From Platynereis dumerilii (taxonomy: Eukaryota > Annelida > Polychaeta > Phyllodocida > Nereididae), in assembly GCA_026936325.1 (NCBI GenBank), contig JAPTHN010000011.1:33576629-33640628 (forward strand): a stretch of DNA of 64,000 nt, read 5' to 3'. Made by a program: the position numbers and the translations under genes. The notes below the pieces were generated by a model that worked only from the letters and a program-made list of their open reading frames with translations, did no database searches and was not told where the DNA came from. Below are positions 36,698-48,046 of this stretch, piece after piece. How positions within the stretch are numbered: the first letter of the stretch is position 1; every line of letters begins with the position of its first letter.

Positions 36698-37046
36698 AGA
36701 GTTCCCATAGCCTAATGGTTAAAGCGCTTGTCTGCGAATCCAATGGCACTGGAGGACGCGGGTTGGAATCCACTCCTGGAACTCAATTGGAGTGAGTTGG
36801 TTGTGGCTGTGGCCGGGGAGGGTGGCCACTTGTGTAGGCAGGGGTCAGCCACCTATCAGGTGTGATCAGCGACACCTCAAGCTAGACTCCCCTGGATTGG
36901 CTGACTGGACCTGAGATATGAAGGAGGTGTGAAAAACTGAATGCAAGAGAAGAGGAGTCATCCAGACCTGAAGACCTCAAGTCACAGAGCTTAGAGTCTC
37001 TGTGAATATGGCGCTATGCAAATGCTGTATAATAATAATAATAATG
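36698..37046 (+). mobile_element. tRNA-derived SINE with (ATA)n tail
   Basis: A box TAGCCTAATGGTTAAAGCG (about 36710) and B box GGGTTGGAATCC (about 36761) head a body ending TATGGCGCTATGCAAATGCT and an (AAT)n tail at 37030-37045. The GGCGCTAT-type end resembles 3' tails shared between SINEs and partner LINEs (family knowledge). Confidence 0.65.
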
Positions 37047-37128
37047 TACACTGTACAGGTCCAATAGGAAAATAACAGAAATTACAAAAGAGGAGGAGAT
37101 ATGTCTTTGTATGTTTCTGAAAAAATTG

Positions 37129-37330
37129 CATAGGCGTATTTCGCAGGGGGTCAGGGGGGCTGCAGCGGCAGTCCCCCCCCCCTGGCATCAGGGCAAATGG
37201 CATATATCAGGGCAAATCCTGAACAATCAGGGCAGATCCACTGCCCTGGTCACATCCGCGCCATGTTAAAATTTCAGGGCAAAATAGCGACAGCCCCCCC
37301 CCCGCGAAACGCCTGTCCCGTACGCCTATG
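37129..37330. mobile_element. hAT-like MITE with 8-bp target duplication
   Basis: The ends CATAGGCGTA and TACGCCTATG are flanked by AAAAATTG at 37121-37128 and 37331-37338. The interior has C and G runs and two CAGGGCA-type repeats. Confidence 0.85.
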
Positions 37331-37338
37331 AAAAATTG

Positions 37339-38540
37339 ATTTTGTAATACGTGAATAATCTAATCAGCAATCACCAATATGGGTTCCAAGAAGGGCACTA
37401 AACTGACCATGCCCTAATTACAGTAACTGATTATATTTATGATTATATTTATAAAGCTATGAATGAGAAAGAACAAGCTGAGATATAAATTGATCAAAAA
37501 AGCGTTTTGATTTCAACTTTCCCCGGCTTACCTACTTTACCACGTTCTACAGTATGAGTGCTTCTTAGTAATCACTCAGAAACTGTGCAAATAAAATTAC
37601 ACTATATTGATTGCTCTTTGACTCTCCCAATTTGACATTAATGCAGCAAGTATGACAATCTATAACATCCTCAAAAGCAACAGGCATTGCCTTGTAAATA
37701 TCCATATTAACTGATAACAAATTCAGAGGTCTTGTGCCAAAGGCTTGTGCGTCACAGGCAGATATCAGATAAGTTACAGTACTTTTCTATATATATGGCT
37801 TTTCTTTGTTTATAGACACAAAAATCTTTACAATGGTATTCAGAATAGTTCAGTCGAATACTGTTAATTTACCAAGGAAAATGTATATCAATAATCGCAA
37901 TTAAAAACGACACACTACTTAATGTCAAAACAAGAGGTCACATTAATGCACTGGAGAATCAGTAGAGATCAACTATCGATTTATTAATTGCCTGCTTCTA
38001 TGATCGTTGTATTTCGCAACATTATAAATGACAATGTCACTTTATGTCAGGTCAAGCACATTAGCTAATACATACATTTTTAAAAAATACTCATATAAAA
38101 TAAAAATAAATTAAGGGAAGAAATGAAATACATATAGTCTGAATTTTCCAATGCATTGAAACAGCCTTAAAATGAGGGAGAGTGGTTACAGCTGAAGAAC
38201 GAAGAGCTGCTAGTGGACATCGATGACTTCATAACAAGCCCTATCAAATGCATTGAAATGAAGTGTCAAATTGTCATAAGGCAACTTGTAACCTCATTGA
38301 TGAGTGGTGTGACACTTCAAATGACTTCTTCTGGTAGCATTGCAAGTATAGGATATTACCTCATTAACTGCTTATGTCAGTTATGTGTCATGAGGAATAA
38401 CATTGCCGGGAAAGGGCTGTGACCTCATAAGAAACGTCCCAGTGCTTTTCTGTAAGCACTTGAGTTTCGTTTAAATTTAGCTGTCATTTTGTCTGCTAAC
38501 ACTAACAACAAAAACCTTAGAGCCTTAGACACTGCGACTG
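37339..38540. other. Intergenic, no gene recognised
   Basis: No credible exon or bounded repeat. A 69-codon plus-strand frame at 38213-38422 has no recognisable feature. Confidence 0.4.
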
Positions 38541-38560
38541 CTGTTTGCTCTATGCGAAGC
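38541..38560. repeat. Left flank of repeat R2, split by the LTR block
   Basis: TGTTTGCTCTATGCGAAG here is the same text that directly precedes the R2 body at about 62985-63000. The R2 body resumes at 45411, so the intervening block looks inserted. Confidence 0.45.
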
Positions 38561-38563
38561 GAC

Positions 38564-38723
38564 TGTCATGTATTGGATTTGTACTGACTCGTGTCGCCAC
38601 CTTGTGTATGATTGTGTCGCCACCTCGTGTATAGCTACGTCAGAGAATAAAAGATGGCCGAAGGTTGAAGCACAGTGTTTGTCTGCTCCATTAATTTAAT
38701 CTGGATTTATCAAGTACATCACA
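38564..38723 (+). mobile_element. Candidate 5' LTR of the outer element
   Basis: It starts TGTCATG, ends ATCACA and contains GAATAAAAG, a plausible polyadenylation signal. It is followed directly by TGGTGTCATAACGTGGG, a primer-binding-like sequence. No second copy is in the window, so the call rests on these features alone. Confidence 0.4.
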
Positions 38724-39389
38724 TGGTGTCATAACGTGGGATACTAGTAAAGCCCATTGAAAGCACAGAAACCGATAAGGGAATAAAGGGGTGAATGGAC
38801 ATTTTGATGGCGTGTTGATGAAAAGTTGTTAGTCAAGACTTTATTTCAATGAGATTAAGATGGCATTACATTAGAAATGAGAAATGGAAGAGAATGCTAC
38901 GCTTTGTAAACAGGAATTTATTTGCCGCTTGGCCCAAGCAGATGAGACAGCAGAAAACATTTGTGTTTGACAGTGGTGCCATCTGGCATAACATCTGTGG
39001 GGCGAAAAATGTCTGACCAGTAGCAAATTTGCATAAGTGAAGCTCTGTTGGATACAGAGGGAACTACCTTTGATGTTACACACAAACTGCATTAAACAGC
39101 AAAAGAAACAGCAATTTATGATGTCATCAGAAGAAGAGGGAGAAAGAAGGTTAGGTGAAGGGTGTATGGGAAGGACAGGCCAGTGGAGGGAGTTTTTAGC
39201 TGGCAACCATCCTATGACAAGGTATGACCTCATTTGCATCTCATTAGCATTTAGTTTGAATGTGTATATATATATAGATAGATATATAGATGGTCAGAAA
39301 TGAAGACAAAACAAGCAAGACTTGGATTGCACTATTATCTGTGACTTTACTAGGGCAGATTGTGATATTTTCGGCGAAAACTGCAGGAA

Positions 39390-39600
39390 TGGCAGACCAC
39401 GTGCTTGGAGGGCTGAGACCGCCCAAACCTTTGGATTTTGAAGGAAACGTTTATGCAAACTGGACACAATGGATTGGCGATTATGAAATATATCGTTGTG
39501 CTATCGGAATGGATGATAAATCAGGAAAGAGGAACATTGGCAGTCTGCTACACAACTTGGCACGTCCAGGTACAGGTGACATTCGTACTATTTTTGAAGC
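39390..39600 (+). mobile_element. Outer element, N-terminal Gag segment
   Basis: The frame MADHVLGGLRPPKPLDFEG and NWTQWIGDYEIYRCAIG has the usual opening of Gypsy-type Gag proteins (proline-rich PP.PLDF followed by a W and a Y-aromatic motif). It runs into the nested LTR element at 39601. Confidence 0.6.
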
Positions 39601-39778
39601 TGTGGTGGCCCGCACCACCGCTTGGTGCCGCTGAAGTCATCTCGGTCCTCTCGCGGTGTGGCGAGATCTGGTGAGGCTTGGCAGACGATACACTGCAGCT
39701 GAAGCGACGAGACGCATCCCCGCTCCCGCTGGTATCCTCTCACCACAGTGGTTAGGTAAGCATACCACGATCACCACA
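39601..39778 (+). mobile_element. 5' LTR of the nested element
   Basis: It starts TGTGGTGGCCCG and ends ATCACCACA. It matches the shorter right LTR at 43052-43109 at both ends. Confidence 0.65.
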
Positions 39779-40605
39779 CTGGCGCAGTCGACACCAGAAC
39801 CTTCGGGCATAGTTCTAGCTTCTGTCAAAGGATATTTCCGATGGAATTGGAGAAATTCTGACCTGTTGGGAAGGACGCCGGTCGGCCGCCATCTTGGATT
39901 TCGCCGAGAGGCGCCAGCTTCAAAGCACTCAAAGTGAGCTGAAAATCATTGTTTATGCTTAGATTGGCTGGTAAATCGATATTGCAGTGGATTTAGCAGA
40001 TATCAATGTGCATTTTGGACATTCTGGGGCGAGTTGTCATCATCTCAGCTTTGAGACAGTAGGGGAAATCCCTGTGGACTTCACCTGTCAAATTTTGACA
40101 GCTCCAGCATAACTGTCAAAAACATCCTACAATCAGCTGATAATCCACTGTCTAAGCACATAATATACACTATAGGCCTGAAATAGCACAGATTAGACAC
40201 ACTTCTGTTTGATTGTAGTTATTGGCCTATATTATCTGTACAATATAGTATCTGTGTTACCTAAAAAAAGGCCTAATTGAAATAATTAAGGCCTACTACT
40301 TACAGATATTTATGCTACCAGCCATTAGCAATTGTACGGCAGCCTACTAGTGGTGTAGCAAATTGGGCTAAATTGCAAAAATTAGTAGCCCACTTTCTAC
40401 ACATTAGTTTGTAATTTCATATAGTGAATTAGTCTTGGGTTTGATTAACTTTGAAGCCAATTCTACATTTGCTAGGTAATTTTCCGTCATTTGAAAAGAG
40501 CCATCTATCTATTTATCTACCAGTAGTGCTGACATCCGTCTGTGGGCACTGCAGGAGATATCTACAAAGGCAACAATTAACATTAATACTGCGGGAAAGG
40601 ATGAC

Positions 40606-41034
40606 TTGATGAAAATACCTGTCATTGGACCCGTCAGAGCTGACAAATTGTTGGAGCAAAGGATGGCTCATGTTATCACTTCTTGGAAGTTGTTCCATTC
40701 AATCACCAACATCAACTTCGAGACCACCCAGCAGATGCATGTTGAAAAGACCATCACTTCAAGCATCAAGATCTTCGAAAACATAGACTGGGATGCCAAT
40801 AATCCATTGGAAGTGAGGATGGCCAAGGTGAAAGATTTTGAGCATCATGAAGATCAACGGTATTTGACCATCCGATGTGCAATAAGCAGTGTGAAAGAAA
40901 ACATTGACCGCCTTGAAGTGTCAACAACTGAGAGGTTCATCGGTCTAGAAGAGAAGATGTTGAAGAATCATGAAAGCTTACAAGTGAGCATCAGTGGTTT
41001 GTCTGATGGCTTGGATAAACTTACCACCAGTTGA
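40606..41034 (+). mobile_element. Nested element, helical leader region of Gag
   Basis: A 142-codon frame, rich in Glu, Lys and Leu with coiled-coil-like spacing toward its end (EKMLKNHESLQVSIS). It lies upstream of the main Gag frame and probably belongs to the same polyprotein region. Confidence 0.45.
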
Positions 41035-41166
41035 TGCCCTAATGCTGGAGCGGGAGAATGGGACAGGCCCAAGAAGTCCCAAACTTCCCCAATTTTTCCA
41101 AGTGTCACAGAAACTGGATCAAAGCTTCATCAGGGATCACCAACAGCACCTGGTGATCTGCTTAAA

Positions 41167-42555
41167 ATGGAGGCTACAAAGACCCACACTGTGTCCTACT
41201 CTGGGCAACGCAAGGACGACAGAGTAGAAGCTGCAAGTACAAGTGGGGGCAGAGGGACTACCATCGAAGTTTCTACAGAATTGGGATCTAAGGGGTGTCC
41301 GAAAGGAAATGCCGCTTACTCCCAATCTGCTCTGAAGTTTGGTGGTATAGGCCGTGGACACACAGTGAAACCTGACAGACCACCTTCTATTTCATCTATC
41401 TTGTCCAATTCCCTCAACAAGGGGCCCTTAGGGGCCGAAAAGAGAAAATCCTCCAAGGACTCCATGAAGAGCCAGTATAGGGAATCGCATAGCTCCATGG
41501 GCTACTCTGCATCTGCTGATCCCGAAAGATACTATGATGAGGAGGCGCCTGTTGGGGACTTCAGCGATTTCTCCGCCGATAAGGAGGAGGATGAGCAGGG
41601 CCCCCAGGGTTACTCAATGGATGCTAGGAATATCCGAATTGAAAAATTTTCTGGCAAGGCAATGGGTGAGTGGGATCCCTGGTTCCACCAGTTCAAATTT
41701 ATTGCCAGGGCGTGCAAGTGGACCCCGAGAGAGAAGTTGTTTCGCTTAACAACTGCTCTCACGGGGTCTGCGCTTAAGGCCCACATGAGTCTGCCACAGG
41801 AAACTAGGGCACGCTTTGAAACCCCGTGTGATTTTATGCAGAAAAGATATGGGAAAAGTCGGAAAAGTACAAAAGCCAATCTTCGCGCTCAATTGGAGAA
41901 CCTCGTGCAGGAGGAAGGACAAGATTTGGAGGAATTTGCAGATAAAGTTATGAGTATGGTTACAAGAGCCTATCCCACAGAAACACCAAAGCCAGTCCTG
42001 GAGACGCTGGCTATTGATAAATTCACCAAGGGCTGCAAGGATCAGGCTTCTGCTCTGCTGTCTTCAACTGTGGCCATGCCTGGGACAATGTTTGAAGCTG
42101 TTGAACATATGCACTTGATCCAGGCCAAAAAGCAAAGACTTGGCATAAAATCTGATGGGCGTCGGGTTAGCTTCTACAACAAAGACAACTGTGAGTCTAC
42201 AGTGAGGTCCATCAGGTCTGAGACTTGTTTCACATGCGAGGACAACCACTAGTCCTACTATGCAGAAGAATGCCCTAATGGACGCATGCGTTCACCATCT
42301 CCATTGAGGTGCTACACTTGTGGTGGTATCGGACACATTGCTAGAGAATGTGTTGGTAGCGATTCCCCACCTAGAAACACCTCATATGGCTCTTCCCAAG
42401 TTGGCCGAGGGAGATCGAACAGGTCTCCCTCGCCTGCTGATAGGGGTAGTGATTCTCCAAATTGGAGATCTACATCAGGCCCATTAGGAGGGGAAAGAAT
42501 GACATCCCGGAAGGACTTTGAAGACAAAAAGCCCTTCCCAAACAAATCTGCATAG
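41167..42555 (+). mobile_element. Nested element, Gag capsid and zinc-knuckle region
   Basis: The capsid-like core is recognisable from W-x(3)-F (EWDPWFHQF), LTGSALKAH, a Y-aromatic LxxRY-type motif, and an EEGQDLEEFADKV helix before the conserved C-terminal helices, as in retrotransposon Gag families. It is followed by a CCHC knuckle (CYTCGGIGHIAREC, about 42310-42350) and a Ser/Arg-rich tail. It is broken and is treated as a fossil. Confidence 0.7.
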
Positions 42556-43051
42556 ATTGGCAATCATGGGCCAAACTGTTCGGATGTATCCATTTGGAGC
42601 ACCATACAGATCCGCTGTTTGCCATTTGCAGACTGTTTTTAACAAATGTTTTTATTAGCATGTGTTGACAAGGCCTACCCCCAGGGAATCCTTGTCAGCA
42701 TTATAGCTATGGCTTTTAATGAAGCCCAAGGGCAATAGCAACTTAACATGCCCTGTGCTATATTTAAATTTTAACTTCATGTGGGACTTACCATTATTTT
42801 TGGGAATTCCTCAGTGTTTTTATGCTACCATTTTTGTTAAGGGGCACATTCTAGCTGCATGCTCCTTAACAGTATCCGTAAGGCCCTAAGTGTTTCTGAA
42901 ACATCGGCCTAGGGATATTTTAAATTTTATTTTTTTGAGGAGGGAGAGGGGTGCTACACATTCAGCTCTTGCAGTGGACATATTTCAATAGGCCCACTCA
43001 AAAAGCTGTCAATGGGCCCCCTCTGGAAGCTGAAAATATGACGGGGAGGAG

Positions 43052-43109
43052 TATGGTGGCCCGTATCCTCTCACCACAGTGGTTAGGTAAGCATACCACG
43101 ATCACCACA
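43052..43109 (+). mobile_element. 3' LTR of the nested element
   Basis: It starts TATGGTGGCCCG after a purine tract and ends ATCACCACA. It is shorter than the left LTR but matches its two ends. Confidence 0.6.
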
Positions 43110-43293
43110 AATCATTCAATTTTGCAAATGGCCCAGATGATGACAATGCCAGAAACAAGGAAGAGGAATATGACTATGTTAAGGCCCAATTTGAAGCGTA
43201 CTTTGTGAAAAAGAAAAGAGTTAGACAAGTTAGAAGAGAGTACATGGCCTGCATGTAAACAAGATGAGAAAGAATCCGTGATAAGTTTCATTA

Positions 43294-44120
43294 ATATTCG
43301 CACAGCGAAACGGCCGAAGGCCGTTGAGCGAAGCGAATTGAGTGCAAGAGAAGACTCAAAAATCTGTGCAGTGATGGTCTCAACATCAACAGTCCACAGT
43401 TTGGAATTAGGTCAAGTGGGTCCAGCTTCTTATCAATGATTTAGTTTCGTATTTAACAAAACATAACATATTCATCTTCAAAACTGTCTTAAAAATTCAA
43501 TTTTCTCTAATAATATATCCTGTACCAATAATTTTTATGAAATATAATAGTTAATTATTAGCATTGACAAGCTAAATCAAATTATTAACATGTGTTTCAT
43601 TTAAATTCAATCAGACAACAAGAAAACATAACAAAATTAAAGTTACATAATCTTATAAACTGATGATTATGTAACAGTGAACAGATAATCTACATGCAAT
43701 GTTATTGTTTTTGTATTACTATATATTTATACTATTATGTAATATAAACAATCTAACATAGACTTGACTTTGGCAGCTTTCAGTGCTGTCTCCCTTTTAC
43801 CATTTATTTAATATATATATCTATCTATCAATTTATCTATCTATCTGTCAGTCATTATATCTATCTGTCTATCTATTTATCAATATATTTATCGATATAT
43901 TTATCTATTATATTTTTTGTCTAGGTTATCTTGCTATTCTACATTTTTCTCTGTCTTGCCATGTATCTGTCCTTCTAATTTTCTGAAACAGTTACAACTG
44001 TTACATAACTCCTTTCATACATTGAATATGAAATAAACATGAAAGTTATGGTAAAACTATAAGTCCTGCAAAAACTTTTAAAAGTGCTGCGCGAATTTCA
44101 TGGCAGTGCCATTTACATAT
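43294..44120 (-). mobile_element. 827-bp MITE with TA target duplication, copy 2
   Basis: Reverse-oriented counterpart of 30311-31161, running from ATATTCGCACAGC to GGCAGTGCCATTTACATAT with TA on each flank. Its interior carries a TATC microsatellite at about 43815-43910. It sits inside the outer LTR element's Gag region, so it inserted after that element. Confidence 0.8.
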
Positions 44121-44977
44121 TAGGCTGAAAATCAAAGTGCAAGAATGTAACTATGGAGACCAAGCAGAGGGCATGGTTTTGGATTGGTTATGTGAAGGAG
44201 TGAAGAATACAAAAATTGCTGAGAAATTGTGTGAGGCAGATTTTGCTCCAGCAGAACTTACGTTGGAAGATGCTACAGAAATAGCCAGACTTTGTGAGTT
44301 AAAAGATGTTCAATTACGCAACCGAAAGAAACCAGCATCAGATGATTCACATATTCATGCTGTTCAGACGAGGTCATTTTCAAAGATGTCCAAGTTCGTT
44401 CCGAGGTCAGTCAAGGGACTCGCAAAATTTTAGAGGTTGTTCGCAGTTCAACTACGAAAGTAATCAACCGGGTCAAAGTGGGGCAACGGATATCACATGC
44501 TCTTATTGTGGTACGCAGCATGAGCTAGATTTGAGTAAATGTCCAGCAAATAACCGTCGATGCAACCTGTGTAATGGCTTCAATCATTTCGCAAGATGTT
44601 GTCCAAGATCGAAGAATTTGACTGATGGTGCACAGTCGCAGAGGGGTCGCACCGATCAATTTCGCAGTCAGAGACAAGGATATCGCTCGCAAAAAGGCAA
44701 CTATCGTTTGCAGCAAAGAGACTACCATTCGCAGCAAAGAGACTATTGTTCGCAGCAAAAAGACTATCGTGTGCAACAAGGAGACAATCATTCGCAACAA
44801 GGAAACTATTGCTTGCAACAAGGCAACTATCGCTCGCAGGGTTCCAATGGCAGAAGGAACATGGATGTGCGACAAACTAACTTTCAAGGCTCAAATGATT
44901 ATGATGACTATGACAAATTGACAATGTGTATGATGATGATCATGATGATGTGTTTGTGTATGTTATCAATGATTTGA
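44121..44977 (+). mobile_element. Outer element, C-terminal Gag with zinc knuckles and Gln-rich repeats
   Basis: A Gypsy-type Gag tail (CNYGDQAEGMVLDWLCEGV) is followed by paired Cys/His knuckles (CSYCGTQHELDLSKCP, CNLCNGFNHFARCC). A tandem array of 24-base units (about 44690-44845) then encodes DYxSQQR/GNYxLQQ repeats. The array is an unusual expansion for a nucleocapsid tail. Fossil and broken. Confidence 0.65.
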
Positions 44978-44999
44978 AGTGTGGTGATATAATATTGAC

Positions 45000-45356
45000 A
45001 TGTGGAATGCAAATCTTGTGCTGTCTGACAATGTAGAATTGAAAGTGAAAATTGACACTCAAGAGCAATGTAATGTTATGGGTTTGCACGCGTATGAGAA
45101 ATTATGTAGACATGAAAATGTGTTCACGCAAACAAGACCAAGCACAAGAGTCTTGAATGTGTATGGTGGAGGCAAAATTGTTCCTGTCATGGAACTGATG
45201 GTCAATTGTTCATATCGTGATGTTACAAATGTCAATTTGGTATTTCAAGTTGTGGATACACCCAAAACTCCAACTTTGTTAGGAGATCGTGAAAGTGTCA
45301 GAATGAATTTGATTCAAAGAGTGTACTCTGTTGACAAGCCAAATATAAACAACTAG
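45000..45356 (+). mobile_element. Outer element, retropepsin-like region
   Basis: This 118-codon segment directly follows the Gag knuckles. It shows a VKIDT-type start and a TPTLLGDRESVRMNLI end, the layout of a Gypsy-type aspartic protease domain. The remainder of Pol is not recognisable downstream. Confidence 0.5.
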
Positions 45357-45410
45357 TAATACCCACTGAGGCACATGTTTAGGGGATGAAGACCCCCCCT
45401 CCCAACATAA

Positions 45411-45690
45411 CATAAAATCTTAAATTTTGGACTAGAAACCAATTCAGTTACAATATAACATAGCAAGTATGCTATATTTATGTATTAGACAACCTGATGT
45501 GAAATTACAAGCATTAAATGTTTGGCAATCAAAATTCTAGTAAAAAATGCACTAAAATTTACTAAAACTGTCTAATCTCCCAGAAAACTTAACTGTTAGT
45601 TGCCACATATTTTATGTGTATTACTTATAATATAAGACATTGAACTGGCTACAAGTTTGTTGTCTACCCTATATATGAGAAGTCCCTTGG
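45411..45690 (+). repeat. Repeat R2, copy 1, body
   Basis: It matches 63004-63365: CATAAAATCTTAAATTTTGG, CAATTCAGTTACAATATAAC, CTAATCTCCCAGAAAAC and CTATATATGAGA in order. Its left flank lies at 38541-38560. Origin unknown; no coding frame. Confidence 0.65.
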
Positions 45691-45911
45691 CATACAGTGA
45701 AGTATTTGACTAACTCAGATTAACTCACTAGAGGTCGCCTCTCTCTAAAAACGACTGCCATGCCACCAAGATTGAGTTGTGCAGCACAACAAAGACTGTT
45801 ATCATGCTTGGGGATCTTGTCAACCCTTCGGGCCTCTGACAACACTTCTGAACTTTGGGGGCTGAAGCCCCCCAAATGTTAATTTCTAGCGACACGACTG
45901 GTAGCATAGTT

Positions 45912-46118
45912 CATAGGCGTACCCAGCACTCAATTTTTGGGGGGCGAGCGACATTTGCCCGAATTTAAAGATTTAAATTTAATGCCATTTCAAATGAAAT
46001 TACCTGGAAATCATTAATTTTCAATAGTTTTTATTACATCATCTGCCCAAATTTTTTAGCCTTTTTGCCCGAATCTTATCGTTTCCCAAACTTTTGGGGG
46101 GGGCATATGGCATAGGTG
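45912..46118. mobile_element. MITE-like repeat with CATAGGCGTACCC start
   Basis: The left end resembles the hAT-like MITE at 37129. The interior has GCGACATTTGCCCGAATTT, matched at 18900. The right end (GGCATATGGCATAGGTGG) is poorly inverted and no target duplication is visible. Confidence 0.4.
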
Positions 46119-46805
46119 GAAACAGGAGCCCTCAGGCCTTGGTATCGTAATTCAGACTGATTGCTTAAAATGCCACATTCATAAAAAATATCGATATTTC
46201 CTTCAGTGTTGCAGCTAGGCTAATATTCAGTAAGAACAATTCACAACAAATCGTACATTTTTATTTATATAAAAACAGACATTAACCATTAGTCTACTTA
46301 CAGGACTGTCCTCAGAAAAACAAAAAGGAAATATTAGGCCTACATGTAAATAAAACAAAATAACTACAAATGCAAATGAAGGTATGTAGAATCTTGGATA
46401 ACGTTAATCAAGCTGATAATAATATCAATGAGTTTCAAATTTCCGCCTGTTGCATTTACAGCCCGGCTGTAGGGAAATATTTAAAATCAATCAAAATCAG
46501 TCAACCATATAATGCTTAATTGGCTGACCAATTGAGCACTTGAACCAGAAATTGATTGCATTGAATCGAACCTGTCAATTTCATATATCCCCTCAAGGAA
46601 AATCTGTCTTATAAGTTCCATTACCTAGCATACCTTGTTGTTGCTACTAATGTCGACTACATTAAATTCTTTCTTGTTTAAGAACTAGATAGACTTAGAC
46701 GACTAAACAAGAGAAGTCACATTCAATGGTTTACTAATGCAGTTGTATGGTATAGATTTCTTGGTTATGAGAGCATCCATGTTTGAAATTATGGTTGTAT
46801 TTTCC
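46119..46805. other. Intergenic, no gene recognised
   Basis: No exon or bounded repeat could be supported. Confidence 0.4.
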
Positions 46806-46813
46806 ACTTAATT

Positions 46814-47181
46814 CAGTGGTCGAAATAGGCCATGTTATTTGGGGGGGGGGGATCTCTCAGTTGAAAGGCCCGAAGGGTTGAAGCTCTTGTTATGGGCTTG
46901 TGGCCGGGTCGCCAGAGGCGCGCCATGAAGCCGAAGACGTTAAGATGTTTTAAGGCCATGTTTTATCTCAGAAAATCAGTTTTGAAAACCCTTTTTGATG
47001 ATGCATATAAATCACAAGAGGTTCTTGTATGCTGATAAGGGTTTATGCTTATTCCTCTGGACACATTTAGTATTTTGGGGGGTTTTTTCAGGACCCCCTC
47101 TGGGTCCTTCTGAAAAATGCATTTGAGGGGGTCACAAGGGCATTTGGGGGGTCAAACCCCCCTTATTTCGACCACTGCGTG
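46814..47181. mobile_element. hAT-like MITE with CAGTGGTCGAAATA ends
   Basis: The left CAGTGGTCGAAATAGG and the right TTATTTCGACCACTG are inverted repeats. ACTTAATT precedes the left end (46806-46813) and ACTTAATG follows at 47182-47189, a 7-of-8 target duplication if four extra bases (CGTG) belong to the right end. Confidence 0.65.
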
Positions 47182-47189
47182 ACTTAATG

Positions 47190-47837
47190 GTTTGAGGTAA
47201 ACACTCATGGCATTTTATGATCAGTTTGGTAGACAGTTCGGTAGATTTTGAATGTCTTTCGGAGAAATCAAATGTGAACACCCCGAAACCTGGTTATATG
47301 GCATCATGCCTCACTAAACTAACAAAATTGGACACATGACAGGATATTGGCTGCATGGCACATTTGACACAATTGACATGATATTGGCTCGATGGTACAT
47401 ATACGCACCGAAAACTTTTTTGACCAAGATGTTAGTCAAAAACTTCTTAGTCTGTTTTGACAGACTTTGGTTTGCATTTTGACCAACTTGGTCAATTTTC
47501 GATATATACTCAGTTAGTCAAATTGACTAACCAAAGCAAAGTCCTTCAGTGAATGGCCTGCTGACTGGTGAGATGGGGGGGGGGTGCCTCCTCCCATCTC
47601 AGAGAAACATATTTCGCCAACCCCTGCCCCTTATGATCTTACAACAAAAATTACTTATACATACTATACAGTATTATATGCCTCAGTACAGTATCATAAA
47701 ATTGATCATGGAACATCCCATGACAAATTGAACCCAACCACCACATTAATATTAATAATAAGCAGTGGCAGATTTAGACAGGGTCGTCGAGGGGGGCCCA
47801 ACCGTCATTTCGGCATTCGCTGGCCCACCCCCCTCCA
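47190..47837. other. Intergenic, no gene recognised
   Basis: A short duplicated phrase around GGCTGCATGGCACAT/GGCTCGATGGTACAT (about 47350, 47388) is present. At about 47764 CAGTGGCAGATTTAGACAGGG resembles the end of the MITE at 32176. No gene is seen. Confidence 0.4.
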
Positions 47838-48046
47838 GGGGAGGGTTGGTCTAGTGGTAGCGTGCTGGGCTGCCAATCGCTGGGTCCAGGGTTCGAATCC
47901 AGCTCTTGCCGGGTCCTCTGGGCCTATGTTGGACGGCTGTTTCAATCATCTTTCGCCTCATTGCCGTGTCCTCCTCCTGTTCTAATTAGCCTACCAAGTG
48001 CATAAATACAGGACGTAAAGCCCCAATCATCCATCCATCCATCCCT
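47838..48046 (+). mobile_element. tRNA-derived SINE (tRNA-Gly-like head)
   Basis: A box TGGTCTAGTGGTAGCG and a consensus B box GGTTCGAATCC (47890-47900) head a body that ends GTGCATAAATACAGGACGTA and a CATC microsatellite tail. Relatives are at 49563-49935 and, reversed, at 63838-64000. Confidence 0.7.

Larger units (their letters stand above)
39601..43109 (+). mobile_element. Nested Gag-only LTR element
   Basis: Fossil, about 3.5 kb, bounded by short LTRs (39601-39778 and 43052-43109) that share TCCTCTCACCACAGTGGTTA and ATCACCACA. A primer-site-like TGGCGCAGTCGACACC follows the left LTR. A purine tract (ACGGGGAGGAG) precedes the right one. It contains Gag but no protease, reverse transcriptase or integrase. 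This fits a non-autonomous (TR-GAG-like) element moved by a relative's enzymes. No matching target duplication was seen. The element is broken. Confidence 0.65.
38561..45410 (+). mobile_element. Broken Gypsy-like LTR element carrying two nested insertions
   Basis: Fossil. From left to right: a candidate short LTR (38564-38723) followed by a primer-site-like TGGTGTCATAACGTGGG, the start of a Gag frame (about 39390-39600), a second LTR element (39601-43109), a Gag middle segment (43110-43293), a MITE (43294-44120), the Gag C-terminal part with zinc knuckles (44121-44977), and a retropepsin-like region (45000-45356). No reverse transcriptase, RNase H or integrase is recognisable, and no matching 3' LTR was found. 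It is clearly broken, several times over. The Gag style fits Metaviridae (Ty3/Gypsy). Confidence 0.65.

Noticed and set aside
36698-36780. Functional tRNA gene
   Set aside because: The box-containing head belongs to a SINE with an (AAT)n tail.
41167-42555. Domesticated host Gag gene
   Set aside because: LTRs, a primer-like site and a purine tract surround it and the reading frame is not intact, so it is treated as a retroelement fossil.
47838-47910. Functional tRNA-Gly gene
   Set aside because: Good A and B boxes are present, but the arms do not pair well. The sequence continues into a SINE body with relatives in the window.
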